From UBA4729 sp038231175 (lineage in GTDB: Bacteria > Patescibacteriota > Saccharimonadia > Saccharimonadales > UBA4665): a DNA stretch of 43,948 bases. The stretch is from contig JBBRLU010000002.1 of assembly GCA_038231175.1 (NCBI GenBank), positions 1-43,948 on the forward strand, in the 5' to 3' direction. Positions 21,344-30,256 of this stretch are shown piece after piece. Below the pieces are notes generated by a model, which saw only the letters and a list, made by a program, of their open reading frames with translations, was not told the DNA's origin and did no database searches. The position numbers and the translations under genes were made by a program. The stretch's first letter is position 1. Every line of letters starts with the position of its first letter.

Positions 21344-23762
21344 GGGCAAATACATTGTTATCGAGGGGCCGGAAGGCGTCGGTAAGACAACCCAGCTTAA
21401 TCTGTTAGCTTCGCGTTTACAAGCAGCTGGCCTCGCGGTGCGGACGTTGCGGGAACCGGACAGTCAGAGCGACCTGACGGCCCGCGCCATTCGCCAACTG
21501 ACGCAGGACCCGCGTTACCCGATGAATACCCGGACCGAGGTCTTACTGTACAACGCCGCCCGGGCCCAGTCGCTCCAGGTTATCAAGCATAGCGTCGAAC
21601 AAGGCGTTATCTGCCTGGTCGACCGTAATTATCTGACGACGCTGGCGATTCAGTACTATGGCCGCGGTGACGTGCCCGACTACCAGACTATCATCAGCAT
21701 CATTAACTTTGCCGTCGGCGACGTCGAACCCGATCTCTGCATCGTCATGGATGCCCCAGCTAGCGTTCTGCGCCAGCGAGCCGTCAGCCGCGGTGCCGGC
21801 GAACGTTTTGACAATCTGGACGAGGCCTTCCTGGAGCGCGTCCGAGCCGGCTATCTGTGGGAAGCCCAGCAGCGCCAGTATCCGGTGGTTTATGCCTCAG
21901 ACAACCCTGAAGCCGTCTCCGAGCAGATTTGGAATCTGGTCGCCGCCAGCCTCGCCGAGCGTAGTCCGGCGGCCAAGAATGACCCGCAGTCGGTGGCCGA
22001 CATCCTACAGCAAAAAACGGTTCCCGATCATGAACCACCGATCAAGCTCGAGCTGCCGCCAGTCGCCAGCGCAACCGCCCCGATACCAGTTGTCGAAGAA
22101 GCGGTTAGTGTTACGGAAGTTGCCAACATAGCGTCTGCCGAGCCGGAGCAGGCTATCCTGAGCCAGATCAGTGACGATGAGCCGTTCGTAGTCAAAGGCG
22201 ATGACGGCAAATACACTATTACCAGTAATGGTAAAGCTTACTTGGCGGCGGCCGTCACTAACCCGACGGGCGACGTCTACGCCTTTACTGAGCAGCTGAG
22301 CCCGGTCACGATTGCCGCTGCCATGGCCAGACTCAGCCGCCGGGCTGACGACATGCGCATCACGCTGCTCGACGAATTCGCCGGTAAGTTAGGTAAGGAC
22401 AGCAGCTTACTACAGCGCGTCATTACCGCCTACGGTGATGACTCAGTCCAACAGTTAGCCGGCATACATTTCGTAGTCGAGAACGCCAGCAACTTATTGA
22501 CCAAAAAACTGGAGTGGGGCCGCCTGGCCGCCTACTTGGAACAGTCGACGCGCTATATCTATTTCGATCAGAAGGACGCTGACGGCCAATACCGCTACCA
22601 CGTACCGAAACATTTCAAACCCAGCCTCAGGCGCCAATACCGCGAAGCTATGGACACTATTTTCGACACCTACTCCAACATGGTCCACAGCCTGACTGAC
22701 TATGTGCGCAAACAGTCGACCGTGCCGGAGGCCGAGCGCGATATTGCCTGGCAAGGTGCTACCCGGGCCCAGGCCTGCGACGCCGTCCGGCCGGTACTGC
22801 CAGTTGCCACCAGGTCGACGGTCGGTATTTACGCCTCTGGTCAAGCCTTGGAAAGCCTGATCATGCATCTATTGTCCGACGACTTAGCCGAAGCCCGGCT
22901 GACGGGGCAGGCTTTACTCGAAGAAGCTCGTAAAATCGTGCCGATGTTCTTGGAACGGGCTGATAAGCCGGAGCGCGGCGGCGCCTTAGTGGCCTACACC
23001 GCCAACACCAGAGCCGCCGTTGCCAAGCTGGCGTCGGAATTATTACCGGACAATCACGCCAGCAGCCAGTCCGAACCGGTCACGCTGATAGACTACTGGC
23101 CCCGCAATGAGACCAGTCTGGTGGCCGATATGCTGTACGAACACAGCAGTCTGCCACTCCGGCAGATTCAAAAGGTCGCTGATAGTTTCAGTTATGAGCA
23201 AAAGGACAGCGTCATGCGGGCCTACATGGGTGAACGCTTGAATCGCCGGCACCGACCAGGCCGGGCCCTAGAAAAAGCCCATTACAGCTGGGACCTGGTC
23301 TGCGACTACGGCATCTTCCGCGATCTACAGCGTCACCGCATGGTCGACGACCTAGTCTGGCAAGAACTGACACCGCGCTACGGCTACGAGATCCCCAAGC
23401 TAATCGAAGAAGCCGGCCTCAGCGATCAATTTGAGTCCTGTTTTGACATCAGTCTAAAGTTATATAGCCTGTTACAGCAAGCCGGTCACGCCCTCGACGC
23501 CCAATACGCCACCTTACTCGGCCACCGCATGCGCTGGAAGATTACCTACAATGCCCGCGAGGCCTTCCACCTGCACGAGATCCGTACCAGCCCCCAGGGT
23601 CACCCCGGCTACCGCAGATTGGTTACTCAGATGCACGAAAAAGTTGCCGAGGTCCATCCCATGCTAGCCGGCGCTATGTGCTTTGTAAACACTGATGAGG
23701 ACCCCGAACTGACGCGGCTAGCCGCCGAGCGCTACACCCAATTTAAGCTTCAGCAACTGTAG
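21336..23762 (+). CDS. Thymidylate kinase - ThyX - ThyX fusion
   Basis: 808 residues without a frame break. Residues 1-205 are a thymidylate kinase: P-loop EGPEGVGKTTQ (10-20), LREPDSQ, DRNYLTTLAIQYYG (96-109) and a lid/helix RFDNLDEAFLERVRAGY. Residues 206-295 are a Pro/Glu/Val-rich linker. Residues 296-535 and 536-808 are two ThyX domains. In the first, RHR of the FAD/dUMP motif is changed (EWGRLAAYLEQSTRY, 393-407). In the second, RHR is kept (LQRHRMVDDLVWQELTPRY, 664-682) but the first Ser is Asp. By family knowledge ThyX methylates dUMP to dTMP using FAD, NADPH and CH2-THF, and Tmk makes dTDP, so the chain would carry two successive steps. It overlaps dcd by 8 nt. Confidence 0.92.
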   Translation: MNKGKYIVIEGPEGVGKTTQLNLLASRLQAAGLAVRTLREPDSQSDLTARAIRQLTQDPRYPMNTRTEVLLYNAARAQSLQVIKHSVEQGVICLVDRNYLTTLAIQYYGRGDVPDYQTIISIINFAVGDVEPDLCIVMDAPASVLRQRAVSRGAGERFDNLDEAFLERVRAGYLWEAQQRQYPVVYASDNPEAVSEQIWNLVAASLAERSPAAKNDPQSVADILQQKTVPDHEPPIKLELPPVASATAPIPVVEEAVSVTEVANIASAEPEQAILSQISDDEPFVVKGDDGKYTITSNGKAYLAAAVTNPTGDVYAFTEQLSPVTIAAAMARLSRRADDMRITLLDEFAGKLGKDSSLLQRVITAYGDDSVQQLAGIHFVVENASNLLTKKLEWGRLAAYLEQSTRYIYFDQKDADGQYRYHVPKHFKPSLRRQYREAMDTIFDTYSNMVHSLTDYVRKQSTVPEAERDIAWQGATRAQACDAVRPVLPVATRSTVGIYASGQALESLIMHLLSDDLAEARLTGQALLEEARKIVPMFLERADKPERGGALVAYTANTRAAVAKLASELLPDNHASSQSEPVTLIDYWPRNETSLVADMLYEHSSLPLRQIQKVADSFSYEQKDSVMRAYMGERLNRRHRPGRALEKAHYSWDLVCDYGIFRDLQRHRMVDDLVWQELTPRYGYEIPKLIEEAGLSDQFESCFDISLKLYSLLQQAGHALDAQYATLLGHRMRWKITYNAREAFHLHEIRTSPQGHPGYRRLVTQMHEKVAEVHPMLAGAMCFVNTDEDPELTRLAAERYTQFKLQQL

Positions 23763-24288
23763 TTAGGGCTGCTTTTCCGGCAGCGCTTGTCATTAACATG
23801 TTGGTGTGGGCATCAGAGAATCGGACTATTCGTTCTTCTCCGAGATCTATCGAGCTTCGGAATATCTGACGTCCGTTATTTGCCTCGATCGGCTGATAAA
23901 CGCCGGTAAATTCATCGTACTCGATTTCTCTTTTAAAGGCTTTGCCTAGTAACTGTTCAAAAGCAGTCAATTGAACCTGGTGGGCATTTCTAGTTTCACC
24001 TTTACACGGCTGTCCAGGCACGAACTCCTCATAAAAGGTAGCCAGAGGTGCAAATTCAAGATGAAAAGTTTCACTTTCTGTTAATCCTAGGAGATACCGT
24101 TTAGCCCCCAGGGCATGGCCAATGCCAATAACGAAGTGAGCTTTGCGGATGTCATGTTCTGATACTTTTTTAGATTTGGGCAACAACTCAATCTGCTCAC
24201 GACGGAAAGCTGCTAATTCATCAATAGATAAATCGTGCCTGGCAGCGGCATGACCATTTAAGTCTCGTGTTAATTGATCAATACTCAT
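23743..24288 (-). CDS. Orphan protein, 181 residues
   Basis: Unrecognised soluble protein. It has a charged helical N-terminus (LSIDELAAFRREQIELLPKS), then HFVIGIGHALGAKRYLLGLT and a beta-rich EYDEFTGVYQPIEANNGR region. Its 3' end overlaps the end of the ThyX fusion on the other strand by 20 nt. It overlaps the upstream small ORF by 11 nt, so the two form a coupled minus-strand operon. More A/T-ending codons than the flanking core genes. Confidence 0.6.
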   Translation of the reverse strand: MSIDQLTRDLNGHAAARHDLSIDELAAFRREQIELLPKSKKVSEHDIRKAHFVIGIGHALGAKRYLLGLTESETFHLEFAPLATFYEEFVPGQPCKGETRNAHQVQLTAFEQLLGKAFKREIEYDEFTGVYQPIEANNGRQIFRSSIDLGEERIVRFSDAHTNMLMTSAAGKAALTTVAEA

Positions 24289-24493
24289 GTCGTACTCTTT
24301 GTCTCAGATTTACTGAATTTGCTAAACCTTTTGATTCATGTTGTACTATACTCTTATTATTCAGATTGTCAAGGTACTTTCTGGTCAAAGGGTATGTCTC
24401 CAGTGCAGGATATCGCTTAGCCATGACCACACGACGAAACAGGCCTACCATGACAGTAGTTGTAGAGATTGTTGTGATGATGTTGGTGGCCAT
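24278..24493 (-). CDS. Orphan small protein, 71 residues
   Basis: ATG at 24493, chosen because AAGGAGGAAT lies 5-6 nt upstream; a longer reading from a TTG would include the ribosome site. The product MATNIITTISTTTVMVGLFR and onward has a short hydrophobic N-terminus and a basic remainder ending RQRVRHEY. No family recognised. Directly preceded by a terminator-like hairpin and coupled to the 181-residue gene. Confidence 0.55.
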   Translation of the reverse strand: MATNIITTISTTTVMVGLFRRVVMAKRYPALETYPLTRKYLDNLNNKSIVQHESKGLANSVNLRQRVRHEY

Positions 24494-24510
24494 ACGATAT
24501 TCCTCCTTCA

Positions 24511-24547
24511 AGAAAAACGGACCTTCGCGCTGTTGGCGATGGTCCGT
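24511..24547 (-). terminator. Leader hairpin before the 71-residue orphan gene
   Basis: Minus strand ACGGACC (24547-24541) pairs with GGTCCGT (24523-24517), with an inner CGC/GCG helix, followed by TTTTTCTT and 5 nt later by the ribosome site. It looks like an attenuator or a 3' end of a short RNA. Between 24548 and 24705 I see no gene. Confidence 0.55.
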
Positions 24548-24705
24548 AAGTTGGTTGGCTATTTTGTTATATGTAACTACGTACGCATCGACTACAGGGG
24601 CAGCACTGCCATAATGTGGCGGCAGACTTGCTTGGCTGTAGTAAATGTATAAGTCATTACAGGCAGCAGTGTAGGCAACATGCGTATGATTGTCAAATTA
24701 AAATA

Positions 24706-24734
24706 TTGACAGCCTCGATGGCTGGGCGTAACCT
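24706..24734 (+). promoter_or_regulatory. Promoter of structured leader/ncRNA
   Basis: Perfect TTGACA, 17 nt, TAACCT (weak but keeps T-A----T). Predicted start near 24741. Confidence 0.5.
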
Positions 24735-24740
24735 TACAAC

Positions 24741-24891
24741 ATATGAACTTTCGTCAATTGCAACGCGCTATCATGATTATTCTGGGTCTGCAGGGGCTGT
24801 GCTTCATCAAGGTTGAAGCCGGAGCGCGAACGCGTCGTTAGCACAGCCCAATCAAGATAACCAATCTGGCTTCACCGAGAAGCCTTTTTTT
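24741..24891 (+). ncRNA. Riboswitch-like structured leader with antiterminator
   Basis: The predicted 150-nt RNA contains a 9-bp helix GGGCTGTGC (24794-24802) with GCACAGCCC (24841-24849). Inside it are two hairpins, GCTTCA/TGAAGC (24801-24806, 24814-24819) and CGC-GAAC-GCG (near 24826-24835), which form a three-way junction. It ends in the terminator GGCTTC-ACCGA-GAAGCC-T7. The strand GGTTGAAGCC (24811-24820) in the junction is also complementary to GGCTTCACC of the terminator (9 pairs, one bulge), so the two folds exclude each other. Two orphan ORFs follow with a good ribosome site. I do not recognise it as a named riboswitch, 6S, SRP or tmRNA. Confidence 0.5.
24868..24891 (+). terminator. 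Intrinsic terminator in the leader
   Basis: GGCTTC (24868-24873), loop ACCGA, GAAGCC (24879-24884), T7. Confidence 0.85.
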
Positions 24892-24915
24892 ATAGTAATT
24901 TTCAGGAGACATAGT

Positions 24916-24999
24916 ATGGACTATCAACAGCCCCGACAATCAGTCACAAAAGTAGATATGGACCGCTGTAGCCGTGCCGAATCAGGGGGTCAGTCATGA
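24916..24999 (+). CDS. 27-residue leader/small ORF
   Basis: ATG at 24916 with CAGGAG 7 nt upstream; product MDYQQPRQSVTKVDMDRCSR and onward to GGQS. Its TGA overlaps the ATG of the next ORF (ATGA), so it probably couples translation of the 126-residue protein. No family. Confidence 0.5.
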   Translation: MDYQQPRQSVTKVDMDRCSRAESGGQS

Positions 25000-25376
25000 T
25001 TAATCCCCAACGTCACAGCGGTTGGTGGCACCCCCGAAGTTTCATCACTGGCGGCTATGACTTAGATCCGGATCTCCTGCCACAAGAAGCCTATTTACCC
25101 AAAGACCAAGCCGACGCCGTAGACTTTGTGGCTTCATTAGCTCTGCAAGAAATTGTCGATTATGACGGCTGCCCTAATCAGCAAGGCATGATCCTAGAAA
25201 AAGCTCAGGAAATGTTTGGTTACTTATTCGCGGATCAAGTGGCTTTACAGATTCCTGATTTACCCCTAGCCGAGGCTCACTCATTACTACCGTACGCCGG
25301 CACCAATTGGGACGAGATTGCAACAAAAACAACCTACCCTGTAACTAGTCAACCGCTGCAGGGTTTAACAGATTGA
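24996..25376 (+). CDS. Orphan protein, 126 residues
   Basis: Unrecognised soluble acidic protein (pI clearly low by composition): MINPQRHSGWWHPRSFITGG, then DLDPDLLPQEAYLPKDQADA, and a helix ALQEIVDYDGCPNQQGMILE. Translationally coupled to the 27-residue ORF and controlled by the leader at 24741-24891 if that is cis-acting. Its stop codon overlaps the -35 box of the rplJ promoter. Confidence 0.55.
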   Translation: MINPQRHSGWWHPRSFITGGYDLDPDLLPQEAYLPKDQADAVDFVASLALQEIVDYDGCPNQQGMILEKAQEMFGYLFADQVALQIPDLPLAEAHSLLPYAGTNWDEIATKTTYPVTSQPLQGLTD

Positions 25377-25401
25377 CAGGCAGCCCGGCCTAAGGTATTA
25401 T
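25373..25401 (+). promoter_or_regulatory. Promoter of rplJ-rplL
   Basis: Perfect TTGACA, 17 nt, TATTAT; the best consensus promoter in the window. Confidence 0.85.
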
Positions 25402-25407
25402 TATGAC

Positions 25408-25546
25408 AAGTTGCCAGAGACAGCGACGGGAAAAGCAAAAGAGCTCAACCTTAATTATGTCGCCGAGGTACAAACAAACTCAAAGCCCCGCTAGGCTAAG
25501 AGCGTTTGGACGTCTTTGAAACTTACAATTTTCAAAGACGTTTTTG
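25408..25546 (+). promoter_or_regulatory. L10(L12) leader with attenuator
   Basis: GCCAGAGACAGCGACGG pairs through GCGAC with GTCGCCGAGG (25459 onward), the pattern of the ribosomal L10 leader that binds the L10-L12 complex. It is followed by a strong hairpin CGTCTTTGAA (25511-25520) / TTCAAAGACG (25531-25540) and T5, which can act as attenuator. GTTGCC (25410-25415) can also pair with GGCAAC (25550-25555). The ribosome site of rplJ lies 65 nt further. Confidence 0.75.
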
Positions 25547-25620
25547 TTTGGCAACGGAAACTGAAGCATAACAGCGGTATAGGTCGATACCAGCTTAGCC
25601 ACACTCAACAAGGAGAATCA

Positions 25621-26145
25621 ATGGCATTAACAAAATTAGAAAAAGATGACGTTGTCGCCGAAGTCGCCGAATTACTCAGCACTTCCAAGATGACCGTCGT
25701 CGCCAAGTTCCAAGGCACGACCGTGAAGGCTCTCCAAAGCCTCCGCAAAGATGCCAAAGATTCTGGCACCAAAGTAAAGGTTGTCAAAAACCGCCTGGTC
25801 ATCAAGGCCTTGCAGCAGAACGACACCTTGAAAGGCGTAGATGTCAGCCAGCTCGAAGGCATGCTGCTCTACGCTTTCAACGCCGAGGACGAAGTCGCTC
25901 CAGCCCAAAGCTTGAACACTTTCGCCAAGGCCAACCCGACGCTAGAGTTCGTCGGCGCAATTACCGCTGAAGGCCTCTTCATTGATGCCGACAACGTGAA
26001 AGCCCTTGCTGGATTACCAAGCAAGAACCAGCTGATCGCCCAAGTCGTAGCCACCTTGCTATCGCCAGTCCACGACGTTACCAACGCCTTGTCTGGTAAC
26101 CTGCACGCGCTCCTCGATGGTGTCGCCGACGCCGCTAAAGCATAA
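25621..26145 (+). CDS. rplJ: 50S ribosomal protein uL10
   Basis: 174 residues from the ATG at 25621, preceded by AAGGAG. An upstream in-frame start at 25516 would lie inside the attenuator and is rejected. Core features: KLEKDDVVAEVAELLSTSKM, KVVKNRLVIKAL and the C-terminal helix that holds L7/L12 dimers. It anchors the stalk and represses its own operon. 26 nt before rplL. Confidence 0.95.
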   Translation: MALTKLEKDDVVAEVAELLSTSKMTVVAKFQGTTVKALQSLRKDAKDSGTKVKVVKNRLVIKALQQNDTLKGVDVSQLEGMLLYAFNAEDEVAPAQSLNTFAKANPTLEFVGAITAEGLFIDADNVKALAGLPSKNQLIAQVVATLLSPVHDVTNALSGNLHALLDGVADAAKA

Positions 26146-26171
26146 TTAATTAACAATAAAGGAACTATCCC

Positions 26172-26549
26172 ATGGCTGATTTGAAAAAGCTTGCAGAACA
26201 ACTAACTGCATTGACCGTACTAGAAGTAAACGAACTGAAGAACGTCCTCAAGGACGAATACGGTATCGAGCCAGCTGCTGCCGCCGTCGCCGTTGCCGGT
26301 CCTGCCGCCGACGCTGGTGCTGCTGCCGCTGACGAGAAGAGCGAATACGATGTCGTTCTGAAAGATGCTGGAGCCCAGAAGGTCGCCGTCATTAAGGCCG
26401 TCAAAGACATTACCGGTCTTGGCCTTGGTGAAGCCAAAGCTATCGTTGATGGCGTGCCAAAGCCGGTCCTGGAAAAGGCTAAGAAAGACGACGCCGAAAA
26501 AGCTAAGAAACAGCTTGAAGACGCCGGTGCGACTGTCGAACTAGTTTAG
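26172..26549 (+). CDS. rplL: 50S ribosomal protein bL12 (L7/L12)
   Basis: 125 residues. The N-terminal dimerisation helices (LAEQLTALTVLEVNELKNVL) are followed by an Ala/Val-rich hinge (about 37-57) and the globular domain with KVAVIKAVKDITGLGLGEAK. It recruits translation factors. AAAGGA lies about 9 nt before the ATG. No rpoB follows, unlike in many bacteria. Confidence 0.97.
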   Translation: MADLKKLAEQLTALTVLEVNELKNVLKDEYGIEPAAAAVAVAGPAADAGAAAADEKSEYDVVLKDAGAQKVAVIKAVKDITGLGLGEAKAIVDGVPKPVLEKAKKDDAEKAKKQLEDAGATVELV

Positions 26550-26568
26550 TTTTACTACTCCGGCTGAT

Positions 26569-26595
26569 GGGCCGTCCGCACACTGCGGGCGGGCC
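26569..26595 (+). terminator. GC-rich hairpin after rplL
   Basis: GGCCGTCCGC pairs with GCGGGCGGGCC around a short loop. There is no T-run, so it may block exonucleases rather than end transcription. Confidence 0.4.
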
Positions 26596-26641
26596 AAACG
26601 CCATTTATAATACAAACTCTTTATCGGCTTACAGATTATTT

Positions 26642-26670
26642 TTGACTTGAATTACTTTTCATGATATTTT
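26642..26670 (+). promoter_or_regulatory. Promoter of the 169-residue CPR hypothetical
   Basis: TTGACT, 17 nt, TATTTT, followed by a leader of about 65 nt. Confidence 0.6.
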
Positions 26671-26739
26671 GAAGGGGAAAGTGAACTAAAGTTACGGTGA
26701 TCTGTAGCAAATAAACATCTACACCAAGAGACCATTATC

Positions 26740-27249
26740 ATGCCCGACTTACCAGATAAACAAGTAAAACGCCTTCGGGCCCTGATTCAGGAAGCTGAAA
26801 CCAGCTTAGCCGCCGCCACTGAACTGTTGATCAGTTTGGTCGGCGATGATGACCGCGTTGCCCCAGTCGCCCGCGAAGACACGCTCGGCAAGATCATTGA
26901 AGGCGTCTTTGACGGCCAGAACATGGTCGGCTCCGACGGCAAAACCTATCCTGTACCAGCTAATTACGCCAGCAAGTCTAAGTTAGTCCAAGGCGACATC
27001 CTGAAACTGACTATCGCCGAAGACGGCGCCTTTCTTTACAAGCAGATCGGACCGATTCCCCGCAAACAAGTCGTCGGTACCCTTAAACTCGAGAACGGCC
27101 ACTACTTCGTCGATGTCAACGGCCGCAACCTGCGCGTCCTACTGGCTAGTGTCACCTACTTCAAGGCCAAGCCCGGCGACCAGGTCAGCGTCAACGTCCC
27201 CGAAGACGACTCCACCACTGAGTGGGCCGCCCTCGAAGCCGCTCTCTAA
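26740..27249 (+). CDS. Conserved CPR hypothetical protein
   Basis: 169 residues. An N-terminal coiled coil (about 5-33) precedes a beta-rich domain with the strongly patterned GVFDGQNMVGSDGKTYPVP, NYASKSKLVQGDILKLTI and YKQIGPIPRKQVVGTL. I recall the same core in many Candidate Phyla Radiation genomes, always without a function. The small beta domain and the block GDILKLTI look like a nucleic-acid- or protein-binding barrel, which is inference. Lies between rplL and dnaX. Confidence 0.75.
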   Translation: MPDLPDKQVKRLRALIQEAETSLAAATELLISLVGDDDRVAPVAREDTLGKIIEGVFDGQNMVGSDGKTYPVPANYASKSKLVQGDILKLTIAEDGAFLYKQIGPIPRKQVVGTLKLENGHYFVDVNGRNLRVLLASVTYFKAKPGDQVSVNVPEDDSTTEWAALEAAL

Positions 27250-27267
27250 TATTAGTTTTCCGCCCTC

Positions 27268-27282
27268 GGCAATAAGCACAAC
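27268..27282 (+). repeat. Shared 15-nt motif upstream of dnaX
   Basis: GGCAATAAGCACAAC, matching 14 of 15 bases with 41798-41812 upstream of tRNA-Gln. Here it abuts the presumed -35 region of dnaX. Confidence 0.4.
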
Positions 27283-27304
27283 GGACAAAACCGTGCCAGG
27301 CTCG

Positions 27305-27310
27305 TATAAT
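27305..27310 (+). promoter_or_regulatory. -10 box for leaderless dnaX mRNA
   Basis: Perfect TATAAT, 8 nt before the ATG, with CGGACA 17 nt upstream. Confidence 0.6.
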
Positions 27311-27318
27311 AGTTTCAA

Positions 27319-28812
27319 ATGGGGCAAGCACTTTACCGTAAATACCGGTCCAAAGCCCTGTCCGAAATCGTCGGCCAGGAACATATTACCGAGACACTCG
27401 ATAAGGCTCTTAAAAGTGGGCGAATTTCGCATGCCTATCTCTTTACTGGACCGCGCGGTGTCGGTAAGACCAGTATCGCTCGTATCCTAGCCCACGAGAT
27501 AAACGGCCTGCCGTATAGCGATGACAGTCTGCACATCGACATCATAGAAATCGATGCCGCTAGCAACAATGGTGTCGAAGATATACGTGACCTGCGCGAG
27601 AAGGCCGCCGTCGCGCCTACCAGCGCCAAGTATAAGGTCTACATCATCGACGAAGTCCACATGCTGTCTAAGCCGGCTTTTAACGCCTTACTCAAAACAC
27701 TCGAGGAACCTCCGGCTCATATCGTCTTTATCTTAGCCACCACTGACGCCCATAAGTTGCCGGCCACCATCGTCAGTCGAACGCAGCGCTATACCTTTAA
27801 ACCGGTCACGCCGGACAAAGTCGTAGCCCACTTGCGACATATCGCCAACGCCGAGGGTATTACGGCTGAAGACGAAGCCCTGGCGCTGTTGGCAGCCCAC
27901 GGCGAGGGTAGCTTCCGCGACAGCATCAGTATGCTCGACCAGGCTAGTAGCCAGGGCGGGGACCTAACCCTCGAATTCGTTCAGTTACTGCTAGGAATTC
28001 CCCCGTTAACGGCTATCCGTGACGTCTTGAAGGCTCTCCAGGCCCACGATGCACCGGCCCTCGCACAGCGACTCAACAGCCTATACGACCAAGGGTTTCA
28101 GGCAGCGGCTATCGCCAAAGTGCTAAGCCAGACGCTGCGCGCCGAGCTGTTGATTGGCAGTAGCAGCCTCAATGGCGACCAGTCATTAGCCCTGTTGGCT
28201 CGACTGCTGGAAGTTGCCGCCGGTTACGATCCGGAGCGATTATTAGAAATTATCCTGCTAGACAGTGCCGGAGCTGGCGCTATAAGGGCTGTAATACCGA
28301 TAACGGCGCCCGCCCCCAACGCAGCTACGCCGGAGCCAGTCGCTACGCTAGCTGCAGCTCCTAAACCAGTAGCCCCGTCAGTACCGAAAGCCGTCCCTAA
28401 GCCCAAGCCAGCCCCAGCCCCAGCAGCCACACCCGCAGCGCCCAGCACAGCGCTGGAACCAAGTGTCTTTGACGTCGCGCTCTGGCCTGGCGTCCTGACG
28501 GCCCTCAAACAAAAGTATAATACGCTCTACGGGGTGGTGCGGATGGCCGAGCCGACCTTTGCCGGCCGTGAGCTGGAACTGGCTTTCGGCTTTGCCTTTC
28601 ATCAGAAACGCCTAACCGACCCTAAGAACAAGAAGATCTTGGCCGATATCATCTTTGACCTGAGCGGTCAGGCTGTCCATATTACCTGCATCGTTCGTAA
28701 GCCGGACCTGGGAGCCGTAATAAAGCCCAGCCCATCGCATGAAAAAGCCGAACCGGCGACTGACCTGGCGGCTATAAACGATATTTTTGGCGGTGCCGAG
28801 ATTATCAAATAA
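27319..28812 (+). CDS. dnaX: DNA polymerase III subunit gamma/tau
   Basis: 497 residues. AAA+ clamp-loader ATPase: QALYRKYRSKALSEIVGQ, Walker A GPRGVGKTS (44-52), DEVH (111-114), sensor-1 ATTDAHKLP and the SRTQRYTF arginine. The usual zinc module of four cysteines between Walker A and DEVH is missing and the segment is about 15 residues shorter than in E. coli. A Pro/Ala/Lys linker (about 340-380) and a tau-like C-terminal domain follow. It loads the beta clamp. Expected to be translated from a leaderless mRNA. Confidence 0.94.
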   Translation: MGQALYRKYRSKALSEIVGQEHITETLDKALKSGRISHAYLFTGPRGVGKTSIARILAHEINGLPYSDDSLHIDIIEIDAASNNGVEDIRDLREKAAVAPTSAKYKVYIIDEVHMLSKPAFNALLKTLEEPPAHIVFILATTDAHKLPATIVSRTQRYTFKPVTPDKVVAHLRHIANAEGITAEDEALALLAAHGEGSFRDSISMLDQASSQGGDLTLEFVQLLLGIPPLTAIRDVLKALQAHDAPALAQRLNSLYDQGFQAAAIAKVLSQTLRAELLIGSSSLNGDQSLALLARLLEVAAGYDPERLLEIILLDSAGAGAIRAVIPITAPAPNAATPEPVATLAAAPKPVAPSVPKAVPKPKPAPAPAATPAAPSTALEPSVFDVALWPGVLTALKQKYNTLYGVVRMAEPTFAGRELELAFGFAFHQKRLTDPKNKKILADIIFDLSGQAVHITCIVRKPDLGAVIKPSPSHEKAEPATDLAAINDIFGGAEIIK

Positions 28813-28842
28813 AGTTTGCCTGGATTGAAAGCTATGACCCTG

Positions 28843-28848
28843 TATACT
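28843..28848 (+). promoter_or_regulatory. -10 box before dnaB
   Basis: TATACT, 16 nt before the ATG, giving a leader of about 10 nt without Shine-Dalgarno site. Confidence 0.4.
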
Positions 28849-28864
28849 GTAGAAAAGAGACGAT

Positions 28865-30229
<1,365 letters not shown>

Positions 30230-30241
30230 CGCGCACTAGCG

Positions 30242-30247
30242 TATAAT
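30242..30247 (+). promoter_or_regulatory. -10 box for leaderless GT39-like mRNA
   Basis: Perfect TATAAT, 9 nt before the ATG; -35 weak. Confidence 0.5.
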
Positions 30248-30256
30248 GCTGCTAAG

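Noticed and set aside
24616..24816. 66-residue ORF in the 24.6-24.8 kb gap
   Set aside because: It has no ribosome site, an odd Cys/His/Gln composition, and overlaps the promoter and structured leader.
24741..24891. 6S RNA, SRP RNA or tmRNA at this locus
   Set aside because: The SRP GGAAG/AGCA loops, the tmRNA tRNA-like ends and the 6S long central bubble are not present.
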